A stretch of 64,000 nt of DNA, taken from assembly GCF_022539505.1 (NCBI RefSeq), contig NC_061514.1, forward strand, positions 38,593,769 through 38,657,768, written 5' to 3'. Shown piece after piece: positions 23,302 to 33,654 of this stretch. How positions within the stretch are numbered: the stretch's first letter is position 1; every line of letters begins with the position of its first letter. The notes under the pieces were generated by a model. It was not told the origin of the DNA. It saw only the letters and a list, made by a program, of their open reading frames with translations, and searched no databases. The stretch is from Lolium rigidum (lineage: Eukaryota > Streptophyta > Magnoliopsida > Poales > Poaceae). Made by a program: the position numbers and the translations under genes.

Positions 23302-23304
23302 ATA

Positions 23305-24129
23305 TGTATTGCTTCCCCGTGTAATTAGTTATTGGAGTAATCCATATGTATTTCTTGTACTTGTGTAATTACTTAATATGCATACAGGGTGGGCAGGGCG
23401 GGCCATGGCCCACCTAAATTCTAGATTTTTTAACCACCCCTATAATCTACTTCAAGATCGTGGTCCAGTTCGAGCTCAAAGAAAAAGACCGTGCTCCAGT
23501 TTGGCTATTTCTATAGGGAAATTCCTATACATCGTCTAGCGGTGATTCCTATACACCGATCAACTCGGCGCGTATCGTGCGTTGCACACCCCCGCGCGCG
23601 GTACGGGGAGTCCCAGCTCGGGTGTTGGCCGTTTTCTTTTTTTCTTTGTTCTTTTTTTTATTTCTATTTCTTTTTGTTTTTTGTTTTTTCTTATAGGATT
23701 TAAAAAATGTCAAAGTTCAAACAAATGATAACACTAAAAGTTTCTAATTCGAAATTTTTGTAATTTAACAAATTTAAAATTTGAAAATTGTTTAAATTTG
23801 AAAATTGTTCAAATTTGGAATTTGTTCAAATCTAAAAAAATTTAAATACAAAAAATGTTCAAGTTCCAAATTTGGTAGGTTCAAAAAAATGTTCAGCTTA
23901 AAAAATTGTTCAAATTTTGATTTTTTTGAATTATTTAGATTTAAAAATCCATTCAAATCTTAAAATTGATCAAGTTTTTAAATTGTTCAAATTGTAAAAA
24001 AATTGAAATTTTGAAAATAATATAATTTTCCAAATATGTTAAAATATAAAAATGTTCATTTTTAAAACTGTTCAAAATTTGAAATTATTCAAATTATAAA
24101 ACCGTTCAAATTTAAAAATATTCAGGTGC
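23305..24129. repeat. AT-rich imperfect TTCAAATT repeat region
   Basis: From about 23700 to 24120 the words TTCAAATTT, TTGAAAATT and close variants recur at irregular spacing of about 10-25 bases, a low-complexity array seen in cereal intergenic DNA. Before it, GGTGGGC and GCCCACC form a short hairpin around GCCATGGC at 23388-23414. No gene and no element ends are found. Confidence 0.6.
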
Positions 24130-24560
24130 AAAGCCAGTGATTAAACCATTATCTTGTGCTTGAAGCATCATTTTGGTTAAACTCCCAGTTACCATATTAA
24201 AGAGGGTTGAAGAAAAGGGGTTTCCTTGCCTAACCCCTTTTGCCCTCCGGAAAGAAAGACTCTTTTTTTTTTTTGCGAAAAAGACTCATTCAACTTAACA
24301 CTCACGGTACCATTGTGTTAGATTTGATGAATCCAAGAGCACCATTGAACCGGAAAACCTATAACTCTATGACAATAAAGGAGAAAATCCTAATTAACTT
24401 TATTATAGGCTTTTTCAAAGTGAACATGTTTTTAACATATGCATGATGCATCAACTCATGCGAGGATAACACTTCATCCATTATATTTCTACCTTTTATA
24501 AAAGCATTTTGATGAATGATTTGACATGATTTGTCAATTTTTAACATGTGCATGATGCAT
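24130..24560 (-). pseudogene. LINE reverse transcriptase fragment
   Basis: On the minus strand the order is QNAFIKGRNIMDEVLSSHEL, then NGTVSVKLNE, then KGVRQGNPFSSTLFN, which are consecutive conserved parts of plant L1-type reverse transcriptase. Frame changes separate them, and the K-D-F-E-K-A-Y block carrying a catalytic aspartate is missing. It is a small dead piece. Confidence 0.8.
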
Positions 24561-24615
24561 AATTTGATGCATCAACTCATATAAGTGTTCAACTCAAGCA
24601 ACTCGAGCCCAAAAC

Positions 24616-24957
24616 ATGTTTTTTGCGGCCCCATCCTCAGACGCCACGACCTTCCACTCCTCTGGTCCTCCCCCTTCGTCTTTCCTGCCGACGACGGCAC
24701 CTTCGACCCCTCGGCCGCCATGCAGCTCCATTCCCCCTCCCTCTCCCTCGCCGTCGATGGCACCTTCCCGCCCTCCCTTCGCTCCTACGTACGCCTTCCG
24801 CTCCGACCCCCACCCGCACCCATTCGGCATGCCGGAGTCCAACAGCAACGGGGACGACTTACACCACGGCGATGATGTGGACGACTACGGGCCCGTGCTC
24901 CTGTCCCCTGCCCAGACGGGCGAGAAGGCCCCCCATTTCCTCGAGTAGTGACGGTAC
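24616..24957 (+). pseudogene. Probable clathrin light chain exon 1 relic
   Basis: The plus-strand frame from ATG 24616 encodes a proline/serine-rich start followed by PHPFGMPESNSNGDD and DDVDDYGPVLLSPAQ. This resembles the N-terminal exon of plant clathrin light chains, where an acidic/aromatic stretch and a D-x-GPVLPPP motif precede the REWRR exon end. Here the bases GAGTAGTGACG stand where GAG-TGG-CG(A)CG is expected, giving two stops, and GTACGT follows as the splice donor. Clathrin light chains coat endocytic and Golgi vesicles. No further exon is visible; LINE sequence lies on both sides. The identification is from memory of the family and should be treated as probable only. Confidence 0.45.
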
Positions 24958-25471
24958 GTTCGTCCCTTGCCCCATTTGATTCCCTTTGTCGTTGTTGCTG
25001 CGCCAGTCTGGTATGGGTCTGGAGATCTATCTACCCGCATAGCTTTAGTACACTAGGATTTAGCTTAATATGAGCAAATGATGATTGGAAGCCACACAAA
25101 GTGCTGTTAATTCAGAATTTTATGTTGCAGTATATCCGTATATAGCTAGTATGCCAAGGATGGCTAGGGTTAGCTCATGTTTCTCCAGCGTCTCAGCTTG
25201 TCACAGTGAGAATTACATGTAACATTCTTATAGAAGCAGTGAATACAGTATTACAGTGATTACTTGTATGTAAACGGGACAGTGGAAGGAATTGTTGCAA
25301 CATTTTGCATTTGGACTTGCACGGCATGGCATCGCTGTAGTGCATGTTTGGTCTGTAAGTTGAGCAGACTGCTCAAAATTCAGTGCAACTTCCTTTTGAT
25401 GTTGTGATCCAGTGCCTTGACATCTTCAATACACTAGGATTTTGGCTGAGTAGGAGCAATCGACGTACCGA
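24958..25471. other. Intron-like flank of the clathrin relic
   Basis: The sequence after the donor GTACGT is T-rich and non-coding, like a plant first intron. The phrase ACTAGGATTT occurs twice (about 25052 and 25432). No next exon appears before the LINE at 25472. Confidence 0.4.
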
Positions 25472-26070
25472 TTTTTTTTTCCGATAATGGACGCTTTATT
25501 ACTTGATCAAGCAATTACATCCGGTCTCTGCATAATCAAGATGCACACAGCCGTTCGAGAGTCTCAAAAATCTCAAATTAAAAACGACAAAAGCGAATTA
25601 CATATCAATCATGAGCAATTGTACAACGCCTAAGATGATATTGGTGGCCCAATCCGTAGATTATGCTGTCATCCATATAGGGAAAAAGTTTCCCTCACTG
25701 TATCCTCCAACCGTGTACAGACCTCCGTAAAGAGGTCTCAGTTCTCCACTCTCTGCAACGCATACCACGAACGGAGAATACTAGTGCATCCGTATATAAC
25801 CTGCAAAAGAGAACAAATCTTATCATTAAAAACTTTGTCATTTCTGCATAGCCATAGGTACCATATAACTGCAAACGCTTCCACCCTAATAAGGGTTCTA
25901 AACCTATGATCAATACCATAAAGTCAATTCCCAAAGATATTGGTTACACTGGTCGGAGGATACAAATCCGAAGCTACTTGGATGCATGACCATATAGATC
26001 TGGCAAAGCGGCACTGGAAGAACAAGTGTTTAATTGTCTCATTGCCTAGAATGCACACTTAATACTCCCA
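25472..26070 (-). mobile_element. LINE 3' end with poly(A)
   Basis: A run of nine T at 25472-25480 is the poly(A) tail of a minus-strand LINE. Upstream on that strand the reading ETIKHLFFQCRFARSIW and NIFGNWLYGIDHRFR is the zinc-binding zf-RVT region at the end of plant LINE ORF2. The element is 5' truncated at about 26070, as LINE copies often are. Confidence 0.8.
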
Positions 26071-26108
26071 AGCTAGTTCCGTTTCACAAGATTATCATTG
26101 GTTAGGAT

Positions 26109-27149
26109 TGTTGAAAATATAAGCAAATTATCATATGAATTAATCCGAACTAACAATTGATAAATCATGAATACATAAACAGCAGATGAACTAATCATGC
26201 AGATCAACAGAGTAGATGAACATATAGCATCTAGACGAGATAAACTTATCGCATTTACTCCAAACAGCAGTACTCGAAACTCTAGTAAGATCTGAAACAA
26301 GAATGACAGAAACGTGTACCGTCCAACGTTGGCGGCAGCAGCAGCATCAACGGCGATGTTGGCGGCAGCAGCATCCTGGTTGTCGCCCATGTTGATGTTG
26401 CCGAAGAGGTTGTCGATGTCCGGGAAGAATTCGTCGTTCGGGATGTCGTCGTCCGACGACGTCGTGTTGCCAGTAGTCGCGCATAAGCGCTCCCCATAAA
26501 CCTAATTGCCCATCACCCGTACAGGTCTACGAGAGGCAGGGTTCCGGAGGCCTACTGTCCCGCCGCTCGGTGCACGCCGAAGGACGGGATGAGGAAAACG
26601 AAGGCGGAGGCGGTCGCATATAGTGGGACGCAGCCCACGTACGAGTCCACGATCCAGAAAAACCGGGACGAAAACGGCTGTACTACTGTCCCGCCGCTCG
26701 GTGCACGCTGAAGGACGGGATGAGGAAGACGAAGGCGGAGGCGGTCGCATATAGTGGGACGCAGCCCACGTACGAGTCCACGATCCAGAAAAAGCGGAAC
26801 GAAAACGGCTGTGTTAACGTCCGTTAATGACTCGTAATTGATTGCACAATTTATTTCCCAAACAGCAAAAAGATAAGCTCGGTTGGCGAGATTCCCGCAA
26901 CCCGCGGCGCGGCGCGGCGCGTCGCGACGTGGCGTGGCGGGCAGCGGAAGAGGAATGCATGAGGGCTCTCTCTCTTCTCACTCACTTACTAGGACTAGAA
27001 CAACCCACCTTATATACCACTCCAACTCTCTCCCAACTAGCAATGTGGGACTAAACTTTAGTCCCACCCCTTGCCATTCCCACATGGGCCAAGAGAATTT
27101 CAGAATTTGTATTGGGACATGGGCTAAGGCCCAAGGAAAAATTCCAGCA
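26109..27149 (-). repeat. Copia 3' LTR
   Basis: The left end TGTTGAAAATATAAG matches the remnant LTR at 31585 over about 145 bp. The right end CCAGCA is followed by ATCCCCCAC, a polypurine tract on the minus strand. A TATATAAG on the minus strand at 27009-27016 is a likely LTR TATA box. Confidence 0.85.
26552..26812. repeat. 131-bp tandem duplication in the Copia LTR
   Basis: The stretch beginning CTACTGTCCCGCCGCTCGG at 26552 is repeated starting at 26683, with only a few differences over 131 bases. It lies in the upstream (U3) part of the LTR in the element's orientation, or close to it. Confidence 0.9.
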
Positions 27150-27701
27150 ATCCCCCACAAAGTCTCATTGGCACATCTAATACCATTATTTCAGAATCAT
27201 TGTTTTATATACCGGTGCACGGTGGAGACTGTTAAGTTGAACTTCCATTAAGAACTTCATATACACTAGTTTGCAACTTGAATAGTGGACTACACCTTGA
27301 ACTACAAGTTTCTGCGAACTAGCTTCACACAAAGCCTAAACCATATAGGGTTGGCGCGAGGCTTCCTCGCGGTGTGGAGCTTATACGTTATACTCCAGGG
27401 CCTTTCATGAGTTTATTAGAGAGCCCCCAACTCTCATAGATTGCGACGTTTAACAATCAGACTCATATAGGTGTGTTCTTCAGAAGATGTTCTGCAGGAC
27501 AACATCTTTGCTTGAATAAGCCACTTAGAACACATTAAGATAAATATCAACCTGCCATGCAGATCAGGAGAGTATCACATCTTCACGGAGAGGTTAAACT
27601 CAGTATAGGGATACTCTCCTCCTAGCTGACTAACACCTTGTCACCCAGCTCTAATTCACGGGATCTCCGATCACATAGAGTGGGTTACCACTGTAGGCAA
27701 C
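27150..27701 (-). other. Copia 3' untranslated region
   Basis: Between the end of RNase H (27702) and the 3' LTR. It contains the polypurine tract next to 27150 and no coding sequence. Confidence 0.6.
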
Positions 27702-28418
27702 CTATAGTGTGGGTCTCAAGCCTATCTCCCTCGATGCATTCTCTATCACATTTCGTGATAGACCCTTTGTGAAAGGATCTGCCAAGTTTCTAGACGTTTG
27801 GATATAATCCAACGCAATAAATCCGGAGTTTCTCATTTGCCTGATAGATTTCAATCTCCTCTTCACATTCCTTGATGACTTCATATTATCCTTAGAACTG
27901 TTTACTTTGATGATCAAAGTTTGATTATCATAGTTCATAGGAATAGCGGGTATTGGTTTCTCAACCACAGGTAAGTCCATCAAGAGCTCACGAAGCCACT
28001 CTGCTTCAACAGTGGCAGTGTCTAGTGCTGTGAGTTTTGCTTCCATTGTTGACCTCGTTAAGATGGTCAGCTTGCAAGACTTTCAGGAAACAGTGCCACC
28101 ACCAAGTGTAAACAAATAACCACTCGTGGCTTTAGTCTCATCAGCATCAGAAATCCAATTGGAATCACTATAACCCTCAAGTACCCTTGGATACCCAGTA
28201 TAGTGAATACCATAGCTCGCAGTGCCTTTTAAATAGCGCAACACTCTCTCAAGAGCATGCCAATGAACATCTCTAGGTCTTGATACAAATCGAGCCAATT
28301 TGCTTACAACAAAGGAGATGTCAGGCCTCGTGGCGCTGGCTAAATACATAAGTGAGCCAATGATTTGAGAATATCTCGATTGATCTCTTGCAGCTCTTTT
28401 ATTCTTTCGAATTAGCAC
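27702..28418 (-). pseudogene. Copia RNase H region
   Basis: Two minus-strand frames, 28083-28418 and 27702-28046, give SQIIGSLMYLASATRPDIS, then EGYSDSNWISD, then MEAKLTALDTATVEAEWL, and end with ADPFTKGLSRNVIENA. These are standard Copia RNase H landmarks, normally continuous with reverse transcriptase. A shift near 28060 separates them. Confidence 0.85.
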
Positions 28419-28427
28419 ACTAGAATC

Positions 28428-29416
28428 TTAAGACATTGGAAAAAACTTGCAATCTCTATACCCGAAGCGACTCAATATCTTTTCCACATAATGGGATTGA
28501 AGCAATGTAATCCCACCATTGTCATCCTTGAGAAACTTGATGTTTAAGATTACATCAGATATTCCTAAGTCCTTCATCTCAAAGCAACGAGATAAGAACT
28601 CTTTGACCTCCTTAATGACAATAAGGCTGGTCCCAAATATCAATATGTCATCAACATAGAGACAAAGGATAACTCCCTCGCCCCACCATAGCGATAGGGT
28701 ACACACGTGTCAGCTTCATTTACAACAAAGCCTTCAGCAGTTAAGGTTCTTTCGAACTTTTCATGCCACTACTTAGGTGCTTGCTTAAGACCATACAAAG
28801 ACTTCAACAACTTACACACCTTTCCTTCTTGACTATCTACTACAAATCCATCAGGCTGCTCCATATAAATTTTCTCATCGAGCTCTCCATTTAGGAAAGC
28901 TGTCTTAACATTCATTTGATGAACGAGAAGACCATGGGAGGCAGCCAAGGAAATTAGTACTCGAATAGTGGTCAGTCGAGCTACAGGTGAGTATGTATCA
29001 AAGAAGTATTCGCCTTCTTTCTGAGTATAACCCTTGGCCACAAATCGTACCTTGTACTTTTCAATAGTACCATCGGGCCTAAGCTTTTTCTTGAACAACC
29101 ACTTGCATCCTACAGGTTTGCACCCATAAGGACGATTAGTAACCTCCCAAGTTCCATTAGCTAAGATGGAATCCATCTCGCTACGGATAGCTTCCTTCCA
29201 GTAGTCAGCATCCTGAGATGCATAGGCTTCTGAAATAGAATTAGGAGTATCATACACGAGGTACACAATGAAATCATGACCAAAGGACTTTGCAGTCCTC
29301 TGTCTCTTGCTCCTTTTGGGAGCTTCATTATCGTCCTCCACAGGATTATCATAGTGTTCTATCGCAATGGTAGGTTCAGAAATTGTAACTAACTCCTGAC
29401 TTGATGAACTAGGCAT
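28428..29416 (-). pseudogene. Copia reverse transcriptase, broken
   Basis: The first part (28769-29416) includes WKEAIRSEMDSILANGTWE, KYKVRFVAKGYTQ and QMNVKTAFLNGELDEKIYM, ending LLKSLYGLKQAPK. The second (28428-28706) holds LYVDDILIFG, the YVDD catalytic core. The MDVKTAFL motif reads MNVKTAFL here, so one catalytic aspartate is replaced by asparagine. Frame breaks near 28740 and 28425 also prevent a continuous enzyme. Confidence 0.88.
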
Positions 29417-30227
29417 CTCCTGATGATCTAGACTTGTCTTTCATGGGAAAGATGTACTCAAAGAAAGTCGCATCATTCGACTCCATAATTGTACCAACAT
29501 GCATGTCGGATACCTTAGATTTCACTATCAAAAATCTATAGCCAATGCAATGAAATGCATATCCTAGAAAAACACAATCCACGGTTTTTGGTCCAAACTT
29601 GCGTTTCTTGGGTATTGGCACATTCAATTCGCCAAGCAACCCCAAGTACGTAAGTAGGAGAGTTTTAGCCTTTTTCCTTTCCCATTCCTCAAATGGAGTA
29701 ATGGTTTTGTTCTTTGTGGGAACACGGTTTAGGACATGACATGCGGTCATTATCGCCTCCCCCCACCATACCTTGGATAGACCCGATGTATCTAACATGA
29801 CGTTAACAAAATCAGTTAAAGTACGGTTCTTTCTTTCGGCCACCCCATTAGACTGAGGTGAGTAGGGAGGCGTCCTCTCATGGATAATACCATGCCCCTC
29901 ACAAAAAGAATCAAACTCATTGGAAAAATACTCTCCACCATGATCAGAACTAAGACGTTTAATCTTTCGATCAAGTTGGTTTTCTGCTTCAGCTTTATAG
30001 ATTTTGAAGTGATTAAAAGCTTCATCTTTAGATTTCAGAAGGTACACATAACAATATCGAGTGGAGTCATCAATTAATGTCATGAAGTATGTTTTTCCAC
30101 CTTTTTTCAACTCGTCATTCATCTCACAAAGATCTGAATGTATGAGTTCCAGCGGTGACAAATCTCTTACCTCGGCAGTCTTTTGAGACTTGCGAGGTTG
30201 CTTAGCTTGCACACATACTTGACACAT
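29409..30227 (-). pseudogene. Copia integrase core
   Basis: A 272-codon frame has the DDE positions in HSDLCEM, LSSDHGGEY and PQSNGVAERKNRTL, with FMTLIDDSTRYCYVYLL between the first two. The core looks intact, but the upstream zinc finger lies in another frame (30258-30638), so the enzyme would lack its N-terminus as encoded. Confidence 0.88.
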
Positions 30228-30257
30228 GAAACTCTTGACAGTAGTAAATTTTGGAAT

Positions 30258-31561
30258 TTAATTCATATTGTCTAGCCGTGTCATGCATCCAAAATTAGTA
30301 TGACAAAGTCGTGAATGCCAAATATTGGACTCACTGTCATTGCTAACATGATTAATAATTTGAGTACATAAGTCTGATAAAGATAAGCGGAACAAGCCTC
30401 CGCACTCATAGCCTTTTCCAACAAATTGTCCATACTTAGAAATTACAACTTTATTGGACTCAAAAACCAACTTAAAACCATCTCGACATAAGAGCGATCC
30501 GCTGACGAGATTCTTATTGATGGAGGGAACGCGCTGCACATTCTTCAGCTGGATGGTCTTCCCCGAAATAAACTTACATTTACCGTACCAACACCATGAA
30601 CAGAAGCACGTGAGCCATTTCCCATCAGCACAGAGCAAGTCCTTGCGACCTGATAAGAAGAAAACATGGAAACATCAGAACATACATGTGTATTGGCACC
30701 CGTATCAATCCACCAATCAGGAGAGTTACATACTGAAAGACAGTAGGGGAAATACCGTACCCAGCGTTCTTCATCTCAGTATCGCAAGCAATAACAACAT
30801 TAGTGGTCTTACCGCTGTTCCCACACTTTATCATAGCAATTAGGGCAATTAGGAGAGGTATTAGATAGTTCACCTGATCTGGGTGTGTTTTTGGGCGTCC
30901 GCTTTTGACCAAGTCAACTGAAGTCACCCCAGAGTGAGAATGCTTTGATTACCGCAGTGGTATGGCTGCTTGAAGGGACCTGTTGCCGACAACTCCGTAA
31001 ACCAACCGATGGACTTTATAGGTAAGTCGATCAAGATGATAGGTCTGAAATGAAGAGTACCTTATTTCTTAGCCTTAAGGAAATGCTTGTCTTATTGTTT
31101 TTTCTTGGTTGGTACGCTCCCCCTTGTGAAATAAGTCTTCTATCTGCGCACGTTCCTGGGAGACTTTCACCCATCCCTTGAGGCTTCGTTCCCGCTTTGA
31201 ATTGGCTTGTGCCCGTTGATGAATCATAGTATTGCTCCATGACATAAAACTCAGTGCCAGCATCCGAGACCCCAAATTTGGCCTCGAGTGCAACCCACGC
31301 ATCCTTACCATGCTCAAAAGTCATGTACGGGTCAACAATGTTGTCCGCAAGAGTACTGAGGAGAGCCGCTTTAAACATGGCATCGACTTTCTTGTAACCT
31401 TCCTCCTGAGTAAGAGAAAGATCACCCTCAGGTTTGCCAAGAAGGGCGCTATCGCAGTTCAGGTTTTCAAACCAGAGAACTGCCCTCGTGCGCCACCTCT
31501 TATATTGCGAACCATCAAAGAGAGGCGGCCTAGTAGTAGCGGCAATGCCACTTGAATTTAT
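30258..31561 (-). pseudogene. Copia gag, protease and pre-integrase remnants
   Basis: From 31561 down, RPPLFDGSQYKRWRTRAVLW and WVALEAKFGVSDAG are typical Copia gag. Around 30840 a cysteine-rich piece may be the remains of the zinc knuckle. At 30258-30638, IQLKNVQRVPSINKNLVS and IWHSRLCHTNFGCM are the end of protease and the gag-pre-integrase segment. Several frameshifts separate these parts. Confidence 0.78.
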
Positions 31562-31584
31562 TTGCCTATGATCAGGTTTTTGGA

Positions 31585-31733
31585 TAGTTGAAAATATAAG
31601 GAAATTATCATATGAATTAATCCGAACTAACAATTGATAAATCATGACTACATAAACAGCAGATGAACTAATCATGCAGATCAACAGAGTAGATGAACAT
31701 ATAGCATCTAGACAAGATAAACCTATCGCATTT
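31585..31733 (-). repeat. Copia 5' LTR, truncated
   Basis: This copy matches 26109 onward up to the word CGCATTT, then gives way abruptly to LINE coding sequence. Only the R/U5-side end of the LTR remains. Confidence 0.82.
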
Positions 31734-33220
31734 GTTCATCATGCAAATGGAAAAAAAGCTTCGGGGCCTGATGGATTCCTCGTGGAGTTTTATCAAACAT
31801 TCTAAGAGACTATTAGAATCAATATTATGAATATGTTTGAAATCTTTCAACATAGAAATTACCCTTGTTTCAACTTAATTATGACACTATCATCTTACTC
31901 ACAAAAAAACTCCATACAAATTCATCAGTACATGCCAATCTATTTTGTAAATGTGATTTTCAAGATATTAGCAAAACTAGGAACTGATTGTGTGACTAAG
32001 GTGGCACATGTAGTGATTGGGCCTACCCAAACATCATTTATGCCAGGAAGACACATTTTAGAAGGGGTGCTAATTCTTCATGAAACTATCCATGAATTTC
32101 ATAGAAAGCAAATGGATGGGATTTTGCTCAAACAAGATTTAGAGAAGGCCTACGGTAAAGTTTGGTGGCTTTTTTTACCAACAAGTTATGCGTATGAAAT
32201 ATTTTAATCCTAAATTATGCCAATGGATTCAGAATTTTGTAAGCCATGGTTTTGTTGGTATCAAAGTAGATCCTTAATTTCAGAAGCAAAAAGGGTTGCC
32301 CCAAGGTGATCCTCTATCGCAGATATTATTCAATCTAGTCGCTGACATGTTGGACATTTTAATTGCAAGAGCCAAATATGATGGAAAGGTAGAATGTCTC
32401 ATACCTCATTTAATTGAGCGGGAAATTTCTATTCTTCAATATGTTGATGATATGGTCATTTTTATGGAACATGATATCGAAAAAGTGCTTAATATGAAGC
32501 TGATTTTATGCATTTTCAAGCAGCTGACTGGATTAAAAAATCAAATTCTATAAGAGCAAAGTTTTTTTGTTTCAGCAAAGAAAAAGAGTTAGAATACTAA
32601 TAAATTACTCGTCTTTGGATGTGGGGCTTGTTTATTCCCTTTTACATAATTTGGGATGCGCATTCATTTCTGGAAGTTAAAAAATGGTGACTCAAAACCA
32701 ACTGAATATCGTTTTGAGCGAAAGCTCATTAGTTGGGTTGGCAAGTTGTTGTCCTATGGGGATCGCCTAGTACTTATAAATTCACTATTTACTAACCTCC
32801 CAATGTTCATGCTATCCTTTTTTTTTGAAATACCAAAAGGGGTACGAAAAAGGCTGGATTTCTATCGTCTCTTTTATTTGGGAGAGTGATGGTAAGAGGA
32901 AGCACATACTGGCTTGCTGGAACATCATCTGTAGACTGAAAGACCAATGTGGTCTTGCAGTGGAGGTTTTAGATACAAAAATAAGTGCTTATTGAGCTAG
33001 TGGATTTTTAAACTCTTAACTAAACAAGGAGTGTGTCATGAGCTAACAAGTAATAAATATTTGCACTCCAAGTCTTTGTCTCAAGTTAAGTAAAAGACAT
33101 CGTACTCCATTCTATACAGGTCTTATGAAAATTAAAGATAAGTTTTTGAATGCGGCGCCTTCACTATAGGTAGTGGTGGAGCCATAATATTATGCGAGGA
33201 TAACTGGTTGGGTGACACGC
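31734..33220 (+). pseudogene. LINE-1 (this locus) reverse transcriptase, 5' part
   Basis: The plus strand encodes VHHANGKKASGPDGFLVEFYQ, PTQTSFMPGRHILEGVLILHE, KQDLEKAYGKVWW, KGLPQGDPLSQILFNLVADML, ILQYVDDMVIFMEH and LISWVGKLLSYGDRLVLINS. This is the plant L1-type order through YVDD (normally YADD) and beyond. Stops and shifts are frequent. The reading ends at WLGDT in the target duplication CACGC (33216-33220), where the Gypsy-2 LTR starts. Its continuation is found on the minus strand at 39913-38812. Confidence 0.88.
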
Positions 33221-33608
33221 TGACATAGGCATCCCCAATGGGCCTGCCGAAGATAGTACCTGGGGTGTTACTGAAGGCCACGACCTGAAGTTTGCGAAGC
33301 CTGGAAGCCCAATTAAGAGATAGCTTAGAAATATAGAGTTGTATTAGGAATGACTTGTAACTATTACGGGACGAACTCAAAGAGTCTCCCGGACTTTGTA
33401 AACTTGTACATCACGAAAGCCTCGGCTCCCCCTCCTATATAAGGGGGAGTCGAGGGAGAAAGAGGGGATCGATTTCATTGTCAACACAACCCTAGTTTTC
33501 TAGCAGTCGAGTACTTTTTCGGCTAAACCCTCGAGATCTACTTGCCCTCTACTTCCAACTAAACCCTAGTCTACAATCCGTAGGCATTGACAAGTCAATC
33601 CCTTGTCA
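33221..33608 (+). repeat. Gypsy-2 5' LTR
   Basis: The 388-bp LTR starts TGACATAGGC and ends CCTTGTCA. A TATATAAG at 33436-33443 is its probable TATA box. Directly after it comes ATTGGCGCCGTCTGTG, a primer-binding-like site common in Tat-lineage Gypsy elements. It differs from the inverted copy at 39914-40306 at roughly ten places by eye. Confidence 0.92.
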
Positions 33609-33654
33609 ATTGGCGCCGTCTGTGTGAATTAGAGGCGACAAGGAGCTGATCTCG

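Larger units (their letters stand above)
26109..31733 (-). mobile_element. Copia retrotransposon, degenerate
   Basis: The order on the minus strand is partial 5' LTR (31585-31733), gag, integrase, reverse transcriptase, RNase H, then 3' LTR (26109-27149). Integrase before reverse transcriptase defines Copia. Frameshifts divide the polyprotein, and the 5' LTR is cut to about 150 bp where LINE sequence begins. No target duplication can be recognised. Confidence 0.88.
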
